Below are positions 34,546 to 44,262 of a stretch of 64,000 nucleotides of DNA, piece after piece. Location of the stretch: the NCBI RefSeq assembly GCF_024643285.1, contig NZ_JAMSLW010000007.1, positions 62,001-126,000 of the forward strand, written 5' to 3'. Within the stretch, counting starts at the first letter, position 1, and the number at the start of each line of letters is the position of its first letter. The notes beneath the pieces are model-generated. The model had not been told where the DNA came from. It worked only from the letters and a program-made list of their open reading frames with translations, and did not search any database. Origin of the DNA: Parapedobacter lycopersici (GTDB lineage: Bacteria; Bacteroidota; Bacteroidia; Sphingobacteriales; Sphingobacteriaceae). Made by a program: the position numbers and the translations under genes.

Positions 34546-36995
34546 GCGGTTTCCAACGGTTTGATTTCCTTATTCCTACGGAAAATCGACAGCAAGAAGC
34601 CGATTGTCATAATTATCGTTCCGCACCAGAAAAAGTTGATATACGGGAACTTGATGGCTTTAAAGACAATCCATTTCTTTTCGGGGAGCGGTTTTTGGTA
34701 CACCATCAACTCCAGTCTATCCTTGTCAGGCATAATGTTGCTGAACCGGAAACGCAGTCCCTGGTCGCTGACATCCTTGCTGAAATCGTAGGTCGACCCA
34801 TCCTTAATCAGGAATATTGGTTCCACCTGGTATTTCTCGCCGTCTGCTGCATAAACTTCCAGGTTAAGTCCGACGACCACATCATTTTCCCCTTTTGGAA
34901 TATTTTCCACCGTCGCATCACGGTTGATTCCAGCAACCACAATATAGCCATTCCGGTACCGCAGGGTATCCCCGATATTGGTTTCGTATACGGCTGGCTC
35001 TTCGTATGCATCCAGCCCTTCCCGCTCGTTGGAGCCCTGGGCCAGCATATGCGTTTCGGACATAGCCGCGGTAATCAGGGTATACACATCGTGCGTAAGG
35101 TAGTGCCGCGTATCCGGCGTGCCGATAAGCCCACCCATCGAGGGGTTGTTCTGCGCGAAAGGCCGTAGCTGAAAACGATCGACCACGCGGCCCGTTTCAT
35201 CGTCAATCTCTTCGTAATTGATTTTGTAGTAAACATTTGGTGGGGCAATGCTATCGCCTACATATGTAATGCGGTAATTACCCATCTGCACCGGCTCATT
35301 TTCTGTCAGGAAAAGGTTCTCACCCGGTTTTTCCACCTGGTCAAAGCCGGCTACAGCAATATAGCCACTGCTGTTGAGCGAAATAACTTCATTGGTAGCC
35401 GCGGCAACAAGGGCGCCGATCAACAGCAACCCAAACCCGATATGGGCAATGGACGACCCGGCCAGTTTCCATTTACCCCGAATCGCCTCACCCAGTATCT
35501 GGCCATTGGCGACAATAGCATAAGTCGCGGCAAACACCATGAGGATATACATGAAATTAGTATATACCTTGGTCACATACACCAAAACGGCTGTCAGCAC
35601 CAGCGCCCCGATCAACGAAGCAACAGCTGCAATATAAAATTTGCGGACGTCCATACGCCGGTATTTCATAAACTGCGTAAATGCCGAGAGAATACCGACA
35701 ACCACCGCAAAGCCTGCCTGCCATTTGTTATAATGCTGCACCGGATCAACGGGCGGGGCTACGTTGGTTCCAAACACGGCATTAAAAACCGGAATGGACG
35801 TCGAAGCGATGATCTGGACACAGGCCACGGTAAGTACGAGCGCGCCGATAAACAACCAGAACTCCCGTGAATAAATCTCTTCTTCCTTTTTAGTTGACGG
35901 CATGTGCTTTTTATGTACCACCAACATGCCAACCATGATACCCAGGAAAATGATATTGAATGCGATCAACTGCCAGAACAGGCCAAGGTCGGTAAATGAG
36001 TGTACCGATGTTTCGCCTAAAATGCCACTGCGGGTCAGGTATGAGGCGTAGATCACCAGTACAAAGCTCACCATGACCAAAAACGTAGCCGTAAAATAGG
36101 AGTGGCCAGAGTTTTTATAAGCAACCATGACGTGCACGGCGGCGATCAGCGTAAACCAGGGAATGATCGATGCGTTTTCAACCGGATCCCAGGCCCAGAA
36201 ACCCCCGAAGTTAAGCGCTTCGTAAGCCCAGAACGATCCCATGATTATACCTGCACCCAGCACCATTACAGCAAACAGTGCCCATGGCAGGCCGGGCCCG
36301 ATCCATTCCTTATACCGCTTCTGCCACAGTCCGGCCACCGCGTAAGCAAATGGAACGATCATGGAAGCAAAGCCGAGGAAAAGTGTCGGTGGATGAATTA
36401 CCATCCAGTAATTCTGAAGCAGCGGATTCAGTCCACGGCCATCAGTAATCATGCTCAGGTAATTAGGATCCGAAAATATAGGAGCCTGCATGGCCTCCCG
36501 CAACAGAATGAACGGCGAGCTCCCTACCCGTTCACCGAGTATTTCAATGCCGATAAGCATGGAGCCCAGCACCAGCTGACACAGCATCACGACGGCCATC
36601 ACCGGGCTTTCCCAGCTTTTGGCCCGGAACAATAAGACGACCCCGAGTACAACCTGCCAGAACATCCATAGCCAGAAGCTGCCTTCCTGTCCTTCCCAGA
36701 AACTGGAAATGATGTAATGCGTGGGCAGCGACTTCGACGAGTGCGACCACGCATAATGGTATTCAAACTGGTGATTGTAAATAATATAAAATAAGCTGGA
36801 GCCAATGCCCACAACGGCTATCGCGTTTAGCCAGAAAGAAAGGCGGGCAATGCGGAACCAGGACCGATCTGCCTTATTCACAGTGGCAAAATAATAGCTA
36901 ATAGCGGCCAGTAAAGCAGATCCAAAAGAAAGGATAACGAAAAACTGCCCAATCTGACCCGGCAGGAGGTTTTCACCTACGTAGTTGATGTCCAT
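34542..36995 (-). CDS. ccmF: cytochrome c maturation protein CcmF / haem lyase
   Basis: 817 aa, many membrane segments. The haem-handling tryptophan-rich motif is GGFWAWDPVENASIIPW (264-280, WAWD at 267-270), and HPPTLFLGFA (201-210) has a conserved haem-ligand His. It joins haem to apocytochrome c on the periplasmic side. Length exceeds that of the proteobacterial protein (about 650 aa), the difference lying in a long periplasmic C-terminal domain before the last membrane segment. It follows ccmE with a 13-bp gap. Confidence 0.93.
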   Translation of the reverse strand: MDINYVGENLLPGQIGQFFVILSFGSALLAAISYYFATVNKADRSWFRIARLSFWLNAIAVVGIGSSLFYIIYNHQFEYHYAWSHSSKSLPTHYIISSFWEGQEGSFWLWMFWQVVLGVVLLFRAKSWESPVMAVVMLCQLVLGSMLIGIEILGERVGSSPFILLREAMQAPIFSDPNYLSMITDGRGLNPLLQNYWMVIHPPTLFLGFASMIVPFAYAVAGLWQKRYKEWIGPGLPWALFAVMVLGAGIIMGSFWAYEALNFGGFWAWDPVENASIIPWFTLIAAVHVMVAYKNSGHSYFTATFLVMVSFVLVIYASYLTRSGILGETSVHSFTDLGLFWQLIAFNIIFLGIMVGMLVVHKKHMPSTKKEEEIYSREFWLFIGALVLTVACVQIIASTSIPVFNAVFGTNVAPPVDPVQHYNKWQAGFAVVVGILSAFTQFMKYRRMDVRKFYIAAVASLIGALVLTAVLVYVTKVYTNFMYILMVFAATYAIVANGQILGEAIRGKWKLAGSSIAHIGFGLLLIGALVAAATNEVISLNSSGYIAVAGFDQVEKPGENLFLTENEPVQMGNYRITYVGDSIAPPNVYYKINYEEIDDETGRVVDRFQLRPFAQNNPSMGGLIGTPDTRHYLTHDVYTLITAAMSETHMLAQGSNEREGLDAYEEPAVYETNIGDTLRYRNGYIVVAGINRDATVENIPKGENDVVVGLNLEVYAADGEKYQVEPIFLIKDGSTYDFSKDVSDQGLRFRFSNIMPDKDRLELMVYQKPLPEKKWIVFKAIKFPYINFFWCGTIIMTIGFLLSIFRRNKEIKPLETA

Positions 36996-37008
36996 TTACG
37001 TATTTAAA

Positions 37009-37443
37009 TCAATCAGCGGCTGGCGCTTCCACAAACCCCAACGTCTGTGCGGTTGACACTTCTGTAACTTCCACTTCATTCTCCTGATATTTGGATGGGC
37101 ACTTCATGAGTATTTTGCTGGCGTGGAATTCATTACCTATCATTTTCCCGGTCAGTACGATTTGCTCCGAACGCTCAATATCCTGCGGTTTAGCGCCCCG
37201 GAATACCACCTTGCACTCCGTGCTGTCGTTATCATACATGTAAAAAGAAAAATGATTGGCATCTTCAGTAGGCTCATAATGAAGCGCTTTCTCTTTGTTG
37301 AGCACACCTACCACATACAACTCTGTCTGCTCTTCCTTAGCCTCCGTAAACGTCGAGTAGGTACTCGAATCCGTATACATTACAATAATCATCGCAATCG
37401 CCAAGGCGATAATAATGATCCCGATTACCGAACTTTTCTTCAT
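37009..37443 (-). CDS. ccmE: cytochrome c-type biogenesis haem chaperone CcmE (CxxxY variant)
   Basis: 144 aa from the ATG at 37443. One N-terminal membrane anchor (about 5-22) is followed by the OB-fold (about 35-120). CcmE hands haem to CcmF. The haem-attachment motif, HxxxY in most bacteria, is Cys115-Pro-Ser-Lys-Tyr119 here (ILMKCPSKYQ), the CxxxY form described for archaeal and Desulfovibrio proteins. It is the first gene of a ccmE-ccmF-DUF2520 unit. Confidence 0.93.
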   Translation of the reverse strand: MKKSSVIGIIIIALAIAMIIVMYTDSSTYSTFTEAKEEQTELYVVGVLNKEKALHYEPTEDANHFSFYMYDNDSTECKVVFRGAKPQDIERSEQIVLTGKMIGNEFHASKILMKCPSKYQENEVEVTEVSTAQTLGFVEAPAAD

Positions 37444-37475
37444 GTCATTATTCCTCAATGGATTAAACCCGATTG

Positions 37476-37483
37476 CAAAATTA
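37476..37483 (-). promoter_or_regulatory. -7 promoter box upstream of ccmE
   Basis: On the minus strand this reads TAATTTTG, a match to TAnnTTTG, 32 bp before the ccmE start. Confidence 0.35.
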
Positions 37484-37528
37484 CGAATTGAAACACGAAG
37501 CTACGAATAATGCAATCTATTGCTATTT

Positions 37529-37545
37529 TTTAGAATCGTTCTAAA
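37529..37545. promoter_or_regulatory. perfect inverted repeat upstream of ccmE (Fur/PerR-like)
   Basis: TTTAGAA, TCG, TTCTAAA: a perfect palindrome with a 3-nt centre, between ccmE and the divergent lpxR. It resembles the 7-1-7 boxes of Fur/PerR-family regulators (TTAGAAT-C-GTTCTAA). About 45 bp upstream of a -7 box for ccmE. Function is inferred only. Confidence 0.4.
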
Positions 37546-37680
37546 CAGATGGCTGGCTAATGACACTAACAGGTCCGTATCAAGCCTTAAGTTTCAGGCA
37601 GCAGGGCCGTTGTTTATCCCCTTGCCTGATCGCTCATCAGTTAAAAAATCATTATGTTTGCATAAACACCTTGCCTAACC

Positions 37681-38637
37681 ATGTTTGTGCCCAAAAAACG
37701 CACCATACCGATTGCCGCCACGCTTTTGCTGTGGTTTATGGCTGTTCACGGGCAACGGCTTCCCCGCATGGAGTGGGGATTCCAGAACGACAACGACCTG
37801 TATCTGCTGAACAAACAGGACCAATATTACACCAACGGTATTTTGCTATCGGTGCGTAAAGCCGCAGACAGCACGGCGTTGGCTCCACGTGAGCTTAATC
37901 GGATATGGGGGATCTCCGGTGGGCAAAAGCTCTACACCGCCTATACCGGACAGATCCACGAAATCGAAGAAGTTGACCGCCCCATTACCGCATATCTTTT
38001 CCTCGGGATCAACCGCACGCATTATTATGTCAATGAATCGATGTTAGCCCTGTCGGTAGAACTGGGCACCATCGGCAGCCGCGCGTTGGGAAAGGAGGCG
38101 CAGGAGAGCGTCCACAAAGCATTTAATTTATATGAGATCTCCGGTTGGGAATACCAGCTGAAGAGTGCTTTCGGTGTGGATCTTGGTGCAGAATATGCTA
38201 AACGGTTATACCGCAATACCGGTCGCTGGTTCGATATTACCGCGTATGCCGCAGGTAAACTGGGCCTCAATCACACCCACATGGCAGCAGCACCGATCTT
38301 TCGGATCGGCCGGCTAAATCCCCTGCATGCAACGGCCTATTTTTCAAGTCGTTTACAAGCACATCCCGCCAATATCGCCAATGAGCTTTTTCTCTACTTC
38401 AAACCCATGGTGAGCTGGGTAGCTTACGATGCAACCATCCAGGGAGGCCTGCTCCGGGAAGATAAGGGTCCAGTAACATTCCGCCCTGCCCGCTGGGTAT
38501 TTGCTAATCAAGTCGGCCTTGTCTACGCCCGCAGGGCGTTTACCTGCAGCCTTCAATACGTATTCAGTTCAAAAGAATCACCCAGTATGTTTTTCAGGCA
38601 CCGGTATGGTTCATTGGGAATAAGTTACCGGTATTAA
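37681..38637 (+). CDS. LpxR-family lipid A deacylase-like outer-membrane protein
   Basis: 318 aa with a signal peptide (about 1-24, ending VHGQ). The N-terminal strand carries the family's active-site Asn-Asp pattern (GFQNDNDLYLL, 34-44) and DQYYTNGILLSV. LpxR proteins are 12-strand outer-membrane barrels that remove the 3'-acyloxyacyl chain of lipid A. In Bacteroidota the family (DUF2219) is common and its substrate is mostly untested. The chain ends in an aromatic barrel signature (SYRY). Confidence 0.85.
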   Translation: MFVPKKRTIPIAATLLLWFMAVHGQRLPRMEWGFQNDNDLYLLNKQDQYYTNGILLSVRKAADSTALAPRELNRIWGISGGQKLYTAYTGQIHEIEEVDRPITAYLFLGINRTHYYVNESMLALSVELGTIGSRALGKEAQESVHKAFNLYEISGWEYQLKSAFGVDLGAEYAKRLYRNTGRWFDITAYAAGKLGLNHTHMAAAPIFRIGRLNPLHATAYFSSRLQAHPANIANELFLYFKPMVSWVAYDATIQGGLLREDKGPVTFRPARWVFANQVGLVYARRAFTCSLQYVFSSKESPSMFFRHRYGSLGISYRY

Positions 38638-38662
38638 GCACCGATCACAGACCAGCCACCCA

Positions 38663-39076
38663 TCACTCCCAGTCTTTCCGGCGATCTATTTTCCGCAGGG
38701 CCCGTTTACGCTTGGTTTCCAGTCGGGCCCGCACGGAGGCCTTTGAGGGTTTGGTTGCCTTACGGGGCTTTATTGGCTGAAGGGCCAACCTCAGCAATGT
38801 CACTAACTTCTTCAGTGCGATTTCCTTATTTTCCAACTGGCTTCGCGCCTCCTGGCTGTTTACCTGCACAGCCCCATCAGCCTGTAGCCTGTTTTGCAGC
38901 CGGGTCTTTATCCGTGCTTTCTCTTCGTCGGAAAAGATACCCGCGGCATCCACGTCAAACGACAGGGTAACCCTGGTTTCCACTTTATTGACATGCTGTC
39001 CGCCACTGCCGCCGCTGCGGGAGGTCCGGAATCGAATATATGGCATTAACGATCCGGAATCAATCTGCTTACTCAT
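38663..39076 (-). CDS. arfB: alternative ribosome-rescue factor ArfB (YaeJ-like)
   Basis: 137 aa from the ATG at 39076. A single release-factor catalytic domain carries the GGQ motif (Gly25-Gly26-Gln27 in GSGGQHVNK), and the C-terminal tail is strongly basic (RARLETKRKRALRKIDRR), the ArfB design in which the tail enters the empty mRNA channel of stalled ribosomes and the GGQ loop hydrolyses peptidyl-tRNA. No codon-recognition domain. The start overlaps the upstream symporter stop by 8 bp. Confidence 0.93.
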   Translation of the reverse strand: MSKQIDSGSLMPYIRFRTSRSGGSGGQHVNKVETRVTLSFDVDAAGIFSDEEKARIKTRLQNRLQADGAVQVNSQEARSQLENKEIALKKLVTLLRLALQPIKPRKATKPSKASVRARLETKRKRALRKIDRRKDWE

Positions 39077-40316
39077 CTGTCGTCGTATCGGGAGGGCTCT
39101 TCCATCCAAAACGGCTGACCAGCATTGCCGCTACGGTATCTCCGGTTGCATTCAGGAGTGTAGCCATGGGATCAACCAACGTGCCGATGATCATCACCGC
39201 TGGGATCGCTTCGGTAGGCAGCCCGTAAACCGAAATCATCAACATTTCCCCGATGTAGCCTCCATTCGGAATACCACCCGCCACAATACTCACCAGGATG
39301 GTAATCCCCACCGCCGTGAGCAAGGTTACCGGTTCGAAAAAATCACGGCCGATCAACACGAACGCAACATAGATCTTCACCACGCTTGAAATTGCCGAAC
39401 CATCTTTATGCAAGGTCATGCCCAGCGGGATTACCACATTGGCTACCGGAACCGGGATTCCCATCTTCGGGGCTGCAGCCAGGTTTACCGGCATAGTGGC
39501 TATGCTGCTGCATGTACTGATAGCTGTGGCCGTTGGCAATACATTATTTTTCCAGTACCGGGATATACCCTGCCGCCCATTCGCCACATAAGCATATATA
39601 CTGAAGAAAACGACGAAATAAAAAAGACCGAATGCATAATATAACCCCAATGGCTTGGCATAAAATCCGAAAAGCTCGGGGCCGATGGTCCCCACCTGAT
39701 AGGCAAAGTAAGCCCCTAGTCCGATCGGGGCGGCCTTCATAATCAGCAAGAGCAGCTGTTTCATGACTTCATTTCCTGAGGCGAGAAAGACCCGGAAGGG
39801 TGCCCCCGCCTCGCCCGACCGCATCGCTGCGATGCCCACGAGGAACGAGAAAATCACAAATGCCAGCATGTTCTGCCTGGACAGGAGCTGCGAAAACTCG
39901 CCCACCGTAAGAAACCGTACGATACGGTCGGCCCAGGTATCATTCGGATCCCCCCCCAGCAGTCCATCGGACACTTCCTCCGTAGTACGGACCGCGTCCA
40001 CAGGGAAGAACCACAGTACCACCATGGTGAGCACCGCCGAGATGATTACCGTCGATAAGAAAACGCCGATCATGGTGGTCACGATTCGTCCCAGCTGTTG
40101 CGAGGCATCGATGTTTGCCAGTGCCGACGCAATAGCAAAAAAAAGCAACGGAATAACTGCAGCAAACAACAGGTTCAGGAAAACATCTCCCAATGGCTTC
40201 AGCCAGCCGACGATTCCCGGCATAAACACGCCGACAACACTACCCGCGACGATGCCGAGCAATAAAAGCAGGATGCTGTTGTAGTTGCTTAAGAACGTTG
40301 ACGGTTGTCTTTCCAT
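39069..40316 (-). CDS. dicarboxylate/amino acid:cation symporter (DAACS family)
   Basis: 415 aa, about eight membrane segments plus the two re-entrant hairpins. Signatures: TCSSIATMPVNLAAAPKMG (serine-rich HP1 region), PLGMTLHKDGSAISSV (in place of the usual NMDGTA motif) and DPMATLLNATGDTVAAMLV (HP2/TM8). It imports glutamate, aspartate or C4-dicarboxylates with Na+ or H+. The NMDG motif departs from the consensus (LHKDGSA), so the coupling ion may differ. Confidence 0.92.
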   Translation of the reverse strand: MERQPSTFLSNYNSILLLLLGIVAGSVVGVFMPGIVGWLKPLGDVFLNLLFAAVIPLLFFAIASALANIDASQQLGRIVTTMIGVFLSTVIISAVLTMVVLWFFPVDAVRTTEEVSDGLLGGDPNDTWADRIVRFLTVGEFSQLLSRQNMLAFVIFSFLVGIAAMRSGEAGAPFRVFLASGNEVMKQLLLLIMKAAPIGLGAYFAYQVGTIGPELFGFYAKPLGLYYAFGLFYFVVFFSIYAYVANGRQGISRYWKNNVLPTATAISTCSSIATMPVNLAAAPKMGIPVPVANVVIPLGMTLHKDGSAISSVVKIYVAFVLIGRDFFEPVTLLTAVGITILVSIVAGGIPNGGYIGEMLMISVYGLPTEAIPAVMIIGTLVDPMATLLNATGDTVAAMLVSRFGWKSPPDTTTDE

Positions 40317-40408
40317 AATCCAGTGACTAAAGTAATGGATTTTATTTTAAGTTACGGAACATTCCTAAAAACTGCAGGTTGATTTTCGCGAACAGCAATT
40401 AATTCGCG

Positions 40409-40416
40409 TAAGTTTG
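40409..40416 (+). promoter_or_regulatory. -7 promoter box just upstream of mnmD
   Basis: TAAGTTTG matches TAnnTTTG and ends 5 nt before the ATG at 40422, so the transcript may be nearly leaderless. Confidence 0.45.
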
Positions 40417-40421
40417 CACGA

Positions 40422-41093
40422 ATGATGGAATTTGTTGTTACAGCCGATGGTTCCAAAACCCTGTACCACCCCGGGATCGGTGAACACTATCATTCCCGCC
40501 ACGGTGCCGTGCAGGAAAGCCGGCATGTATTTGTTGGTATGGGACTGGAACACAGCGTCACGCAGTCGCAGGTTGATTCGCTGGCCATATTGGAAGTGGG
40601 TTTTGGTACCGGACTTAATTTTTTACTTAGTGCGGCCCATTGCACGAAGCATGGACTTCGTTTAAATTACACCGGTATCGAAGCGTTTCCGTTGCCACTG
40701 GATACGCTGAAGCAAACCGGCTACGATGCGTATAGCACACCTGCGTTATGGACGGCCTTCTTATCCCGCTACGAGGAAAGTCTGAAAGCCCCGCAGCTGC
40801 TCGATGCCGGCAACCAGCTTCGGGTTATCCCGATTGATATCGCCCAGTTCGCTTCCGACCAGGCATACGACATCCTTTACTTCGATGCCTTTGCCGCGGT
40901 GCACCAGCCGGAAATGTGGTCGGCAGAAATATTGAGGCATATTTGTCAATTTTTGAAACCGGGCGGTATCTTCGTTACCTATGCCATTACAGGCCAGCTG
41001 AAGCGCACAATGAAAGCGTTGGGTTTTACGGTTGAAAAAATTCCCGGTGCACCGGGAAAACGGGAAATGTTACGAGCCGTCAAAACCCCATAG
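40422..41093 (+). CDS. mnmD: tRNA 5-methylaminomethyl-2-thiouridine methyltransferase, stand-alone MnmD type
   Basis: 223 aa. A SAM-binding motif (LAILEVGFGTGLNFLL, about 54) with N-terminal PLYHPGIGEHYHSRHGA-like family sequence (YHPGIGEHYHSRHGAVQE) and C-terminal YFDAFAAVHQPEMWS identifies the MnmC(o)-less DUF752 methyltransferase. It performs the last methylation to mnm5s2U at the wobble position. The FAD-dependent MnmC1 half of E. coli is absent here, as usual outside gammaproteobacteria. Confidence 0.92.
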   Translation: MMEFVVTADGSKTLYHPGIGEHYHSRHGAVQESRHVFVGMGLEHSVTQSQVDSLAILEVGFGTGLNFLLSAAHCTKHGLRLNYTGIEAFPLPLDTLKQTGYDAYSTPALWTAFLSRYEESLKAPQLLDAGNQLRVIPIDIAQFASDQAYDILYFDAFAAVHQPEMWSAEILRHICQFLKPGGIFVTYAITGQLKRTMKALGFTVEKIPGAPGKREMLRAVKTP

Positions 41094-41126
41094 GTTTTTA
41101 CAAACATACGTTTGACATAACCTATG
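41089..41126. terminator. putative bidirectional terminator hairpin
   Basis: CATAGGTT (41089-41096) pairs perfectly with AACCTATG (41119-41126); the 22-nt loop contains a smaller AAAC/GTTT pairing. The left arm includes the mnmD stop. It lies between convergent mnmD and slyD. A T-run is weak, so termination is not certain. Confidence 0.45.
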
Positions 41127-41158
41127 AGGTAGTTGGTCTGCGGTATATCACGGACTGA

Positions 41159-41656
41159 TTAATGTTCGTGTGTACCGTCCGGTCCATGCGAATGGCCGTG
41201 CGACAATTCATCCGGGGTAGCTTCCCGCACGGACAGCACTTCAATTGCAAAATGCAGATTGTGTCCAGCCATGGGATGATTGAGATCGACCACCACAACT
41301 TCCGGGGAGACCTCGGTAACCTTGCCGCGGAATTGATTGCCCTGATTATCCTGCAGGGGCAATATCTGGCCGACGGCCGGCATACCCGCCTCGTCAAACA
41401 TATTAACCGGCAGGGAGGTAATCGCCTGCTCGTTAACCTCACCATAAGCATCCGCAGCCGCCAGTTCAAAATCTGTGGTATCACCCGCCTTCAGTCCGGC
41501 AATGTTTTCCTCAAATTTTGGCAGCATCATTCCCACCCCAAATAAAAAATCCAACGGATTATCTTTCCCGGCTTCTTCCACAAAAGTCTTTTCTCCGTTC
41601 TCCACCGTATGGAGTTTGTACGTTAATGTCACTACGTTGTTGGGTGCTATAGTCAT
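41159..41656 (-). CDS. slyD: FKBP-type peptidyl-prolyl isomerase, SlyD-like
   Basis: 165 aa from the ATG at 41656. FKBP core motifs PLDFLFGVGMMLPKFEENIA and GLKAGDTTDFELAAADAYGE flank the inserted chaperone flap of SlyD (about 70-125, including GMPAVGQILPLQDNQG), and the C-terminus is His-rich (SHGHSHGPDGTHEH), a metal-binding tail. It folds proteins by prolyl isomerisation and may carry nickel. Confidence 0.94.
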   Translation of the reverse strand: MTIAPNNVVTLTYKLHTVENGEKTFVEEAGKDNPLDFLFGVGMMLPKFEENIAGLKAGDTTDFELAAADAYGEVNEQAITSLPVNMFDEAGMPAVGQILPLQDNQGNQFRGKVTEVSPEVVVVDLNHPMAGHNLHFAIEVLSVREATPDELSHGHSHGPDGTHEH

Positions 41657-41688
41657 TTGTTTTGATTTATGGATGTGCACACATCCGG

Positions 41689-43692
41689 TTATAGAATTAA
41701 TTCCAATAGTTCATCCGTAGTTGCCACGGGCAGGCTGCATGCTTTATTTCTACACACATAGGCCCGTGTAACATCGCTTACTCGCCCTGCCAACAACGGA
41801 AGGGTACCTTTTGTTCCGCCCAAAAGGACTTTATTGGGCACATATCGTTCATCCACTACCCTGCGGAAAGTTTTCCAATCGGGACCGGTCAGTGCCACTT
41901 CCCGCAAGGGGTAAACCACCTCCAGTAGCTGGATAGCCCAGTTGGAATAGGCCGATCCATACCGCTCGATCTGGGGTGCTACATTCGCCAGCAGCTGTTC
42001 ACCGGTGGCCGTATACCGCTGCTCATCCAACAATAGCCCCAACCGGTGCAGTTGGCGGGCAATGGTTGAATTAGCCGACGGGATCACGTTATCCATAATT
42101 TCATATTTCCGTGCAATGAGCGGCTCGGCATCCGATGCGGTATAGTAAAATGCGGCCGCCCCTTCGTCATAAAACTGCGCAATGGCAATGTCCGTCAGGC
42201 GCCTGGCTTCCTGAAGCCATTGCTCGTCAAACGTCGCCTCATACAAGGCTATAAACGCTTCTATACAGCATGCGTGGTCATCCAGAAATCCAATAATCAT
42301 TTTTCCATTTGCTGCCGGTTGATGCAATAACCTCCCATCGGCTGTGTATAGCTGACGGCGTATAAAGTCGGCATTTTTCAACGCGGCATCCAGGTAGTCC
42401 GCTACATCAAACACACGGTAGGCGTCCACATACCCCTTGAGCATCAAGGCATTCCATGCCGTTAGCAGCTTATTATCCAACCCCGGGCGGACCCGCTTAT
42501 TCCGGTAAGCCAGTAATTTCGCTTTTACCTCCGTCAGGTAAGTCTCCCATTCCGCAGGGGCAAAACCGGCCGCTTCCGCGAGCTGGTCGGCCGTCACATC
42601 CGTTTTTAGCACGTTGGTATGTTCTTCAGCCCAGTTACCTTCCTCCGTCAGGTCAAAATACCGGACAAATAATTCGGCATCCTTGCCCAGGATTTCCGTT
42701 ATCTCCGCAAGATCAAACGTGTAAAATTTACCTTCCACCCCTTCGCTGTCGGCATCCAGTGCACAATAAAACCCACCTTCAGGGCTGGTCATCTCCCGAC
42801 TTATCCAGTCCAGCGTTTCCGTTACTACCCGCCGGTACTGCACGACCGGGCGATGTTGCCATGCCTCGGCATACAGGCTCACCAGTTGAGCATTGTCGTA
42901 TAGCATTTTTTCAAAATGCGGGATATGCCAGTGACTGTCGACGGAATAGCGCGCAAAACCTCCTCCGATGTGATCGTATATGCCTCCCGAAGCGATCTTC
43001 TGCAGGGTCAGATGCACCTGTGACACTACGGCCTCATCATCCGCCAGTACGCCATAGCGAAGCAGAAATAACCAGTTATTCGGCAGTGGAAATTTCGGTG
43101 CACGGTTATAACCCCCTGCTTCATGGTCAAACCGCCGCTTCCAGGGGGTCACGATCGCTTCCAGCTGCTGTACGGTATATGTTTCCGGAATCCGGTTGAC
43201 CGGTAGCTGTTCACTTTGCCGGATGCCGGTGGTCAGGCGGTCGGCATAGTCCAATGCGACTTCCGGTGTTTCCCGCCACATATCCGCCAATTGCAGCAAT
43301 ACATTTTTCCAGTCGGCCGGACGGAAGTAGGTGCCTCCATAGATCGGCCGACCGTCCGGCAGGCAGATGCAGTTGAGGGGCCACCCGCCCTGATTGGTCA
43401 TCAGCTGTACCGCAATCATATAGATCTGATCGATATCGGGCCGCTCTTCCCGGTCTACTTTGATGGACACGAAATAACGGTTCATCAATTCGGCCACTCC
43501 AGCATCCTCAAAACTCTCCCGCTCCATTACGTGACACCAATGGCAGGCCGAGTAACCGATGCTCACGATCAGTAGTTTGTTGGCCGACTTTGCGGCTTCC
43601 AATGCTTCCTTTCCCCAGGGGTACCAGTCCACCGGATTATGTTGATGCTGCCGGAGATAGGGCGACGTTTCGTGTTGGAGTCTATTGAGCAT
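41689..43692 (-). CDS. thioredoxin-domain protein of the YyaL/SPATA20 family
   Basis: 667 aa. The N-terminal thioredoxin-like domain has [16 protein letters not shown] (Cys50 and Cys53), then [18 protein letters not shown]. The rest is an (alpha/alpha)6-barrel like N-acylglucosamine epimerases or glycoside hydrolases, with [20 protein letters not shown] and [13 protein letters not shown]. The function of the family is unknown. Length is typical; it starts 79 bp before the sixA-type stop. Confidence 0.93.
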   Translation of the reverse strand: MLNRLQHETSPYLRQHQHNPVDWYPWGKEALEAAKSANKLLIVSIGYSACHWCHVMERESFEDAGVAELMNRYFVSIKVDREERPDIDQIYMIAVQLMTNQGGWPLNCICLPDGRPIYGGTYFRPADWKNVLLQLADMWRETPEVALDYADRLTTGIRQSEQLPVNRIPETYTVQQLEAIVTPWKRRFDHEAGGYNRAPKFPLPNNWLFLLRYGVLADDEAVVSQVHLTLQKIASGGIYDHIGGGFARYSVDSHWHIPHFEKMLYDNAQLVSLYAEAWQHRPVVQYRRVVTETLDWISREMTSPEGGFYCALDADSEGVEGKFYTFDLAEITEILGKDAELFVRYFDLTEEGNWAEEHTNVLKTDVTADQLAEAAGFAPAEWETYLTEVKAKLLAYRNKRVRPGLDNKLLTAWNALMLKGYVDAYRVFDVADYLDAALKNADFIRRQLYTADGRLLHQPAANGKMIIGFLDDHACCIEAFIALYEATFDEQWLQEARRLTDIAIAQFYDEGAAAFYYTASDAEPLIARKYEIMDNVIPSANSTIARQLHRLGLLLDEQRYTATGEQLLANVAPQIERYGSAYSNWAIQLLEVVYPLREVALTGPDWKTFRRVVDERYVPNKVLLGGTKGTLPLLAGRVSDVTRAYVCRNKACSLPVATTDELLELIL

Positions 43693-43770
43693 GAACGGGT
43701 AAAGGTAAGGTTTTAGGAATAAGGATCAAAGGCACCGCCGCAGAGGCACAATGCTCCCCGGGAGGAGGTA

Positions 43771-44262
43771 TTATCCCTTGGGCGAGTTAAACCAAGCCAG
43801 CCGTCCCAACCCGCCACTGACGAAAGCCCAGTCCTGTATATCTTCAAACACAATGTGCGCAATGCCACAGGTTGGGATGTTGGCTATGTTTTCGTCAGAC
43901 AGTACGTTGGCCAGCAGGGTGACGCCCGGATTATGGCCAAATAATGCCACACGGTCATACCGGTTATCCACCTCATTGATAATGTCCAGCAACGTACCCG
44001 GCAGCGCCTCATAGACACGCGGATCAATGCGGATATCCCGGACCGCCGTATGCAGGCGTTCCGCAAAAATCTGGGCCGTGGTCAGCGCCCGCTTCGCCGG
44101 GCTGCTGACCAGCAGTTGCGGTGGTTCACCGTGCTGGATAAGCCGTTGTGCCATTTCCGGAGCATTGTCAAATCCGCGGGCATTAAGCGGACGGTCAACG
44201 TCGCTCACTTCAAAGCTCCAGTCTGATTTGGCGTGCCGGATAATGAATAAATGCTTGGACAT
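43771..44262 (-). CDS. SixA-like histidine phosphatase
   Basis: 163 aa from the ATG at 44262 (a GTG two codons upstream is an alternative). The catalytic histidine is in LFIIRHAKSDWS (RH near residue 8); the second His lies in VALFGHNPGVT (about 109). SixA removes phosphate from histidine, for example of phosphotransfer domains. No histidine kinase adjoins. Confidence 0.9.
   Translation of the reverse strand: MSKHLFIIRHAKSDWSFEVSDVDRPLNARGFDNAPEMAQRLIQHGEPPQLLVSSPAKRALTTAQIFAERLHTAVRDIRIDPRVYEALPGTLLDIINEVDNRYDRVALFGHNPGVTLLANVLSDENIANIPTCGIAHIVFEDIQDWAFVSGGLGRLAWFNSPKG

Noticed and set aside
43693-43770. GC-rich CCCCGGGAGG stretch as a terminator of the YyaL-type gene
   Set aside because: The arms do not pair perfectly and no T-run follows; it is too weak to call.
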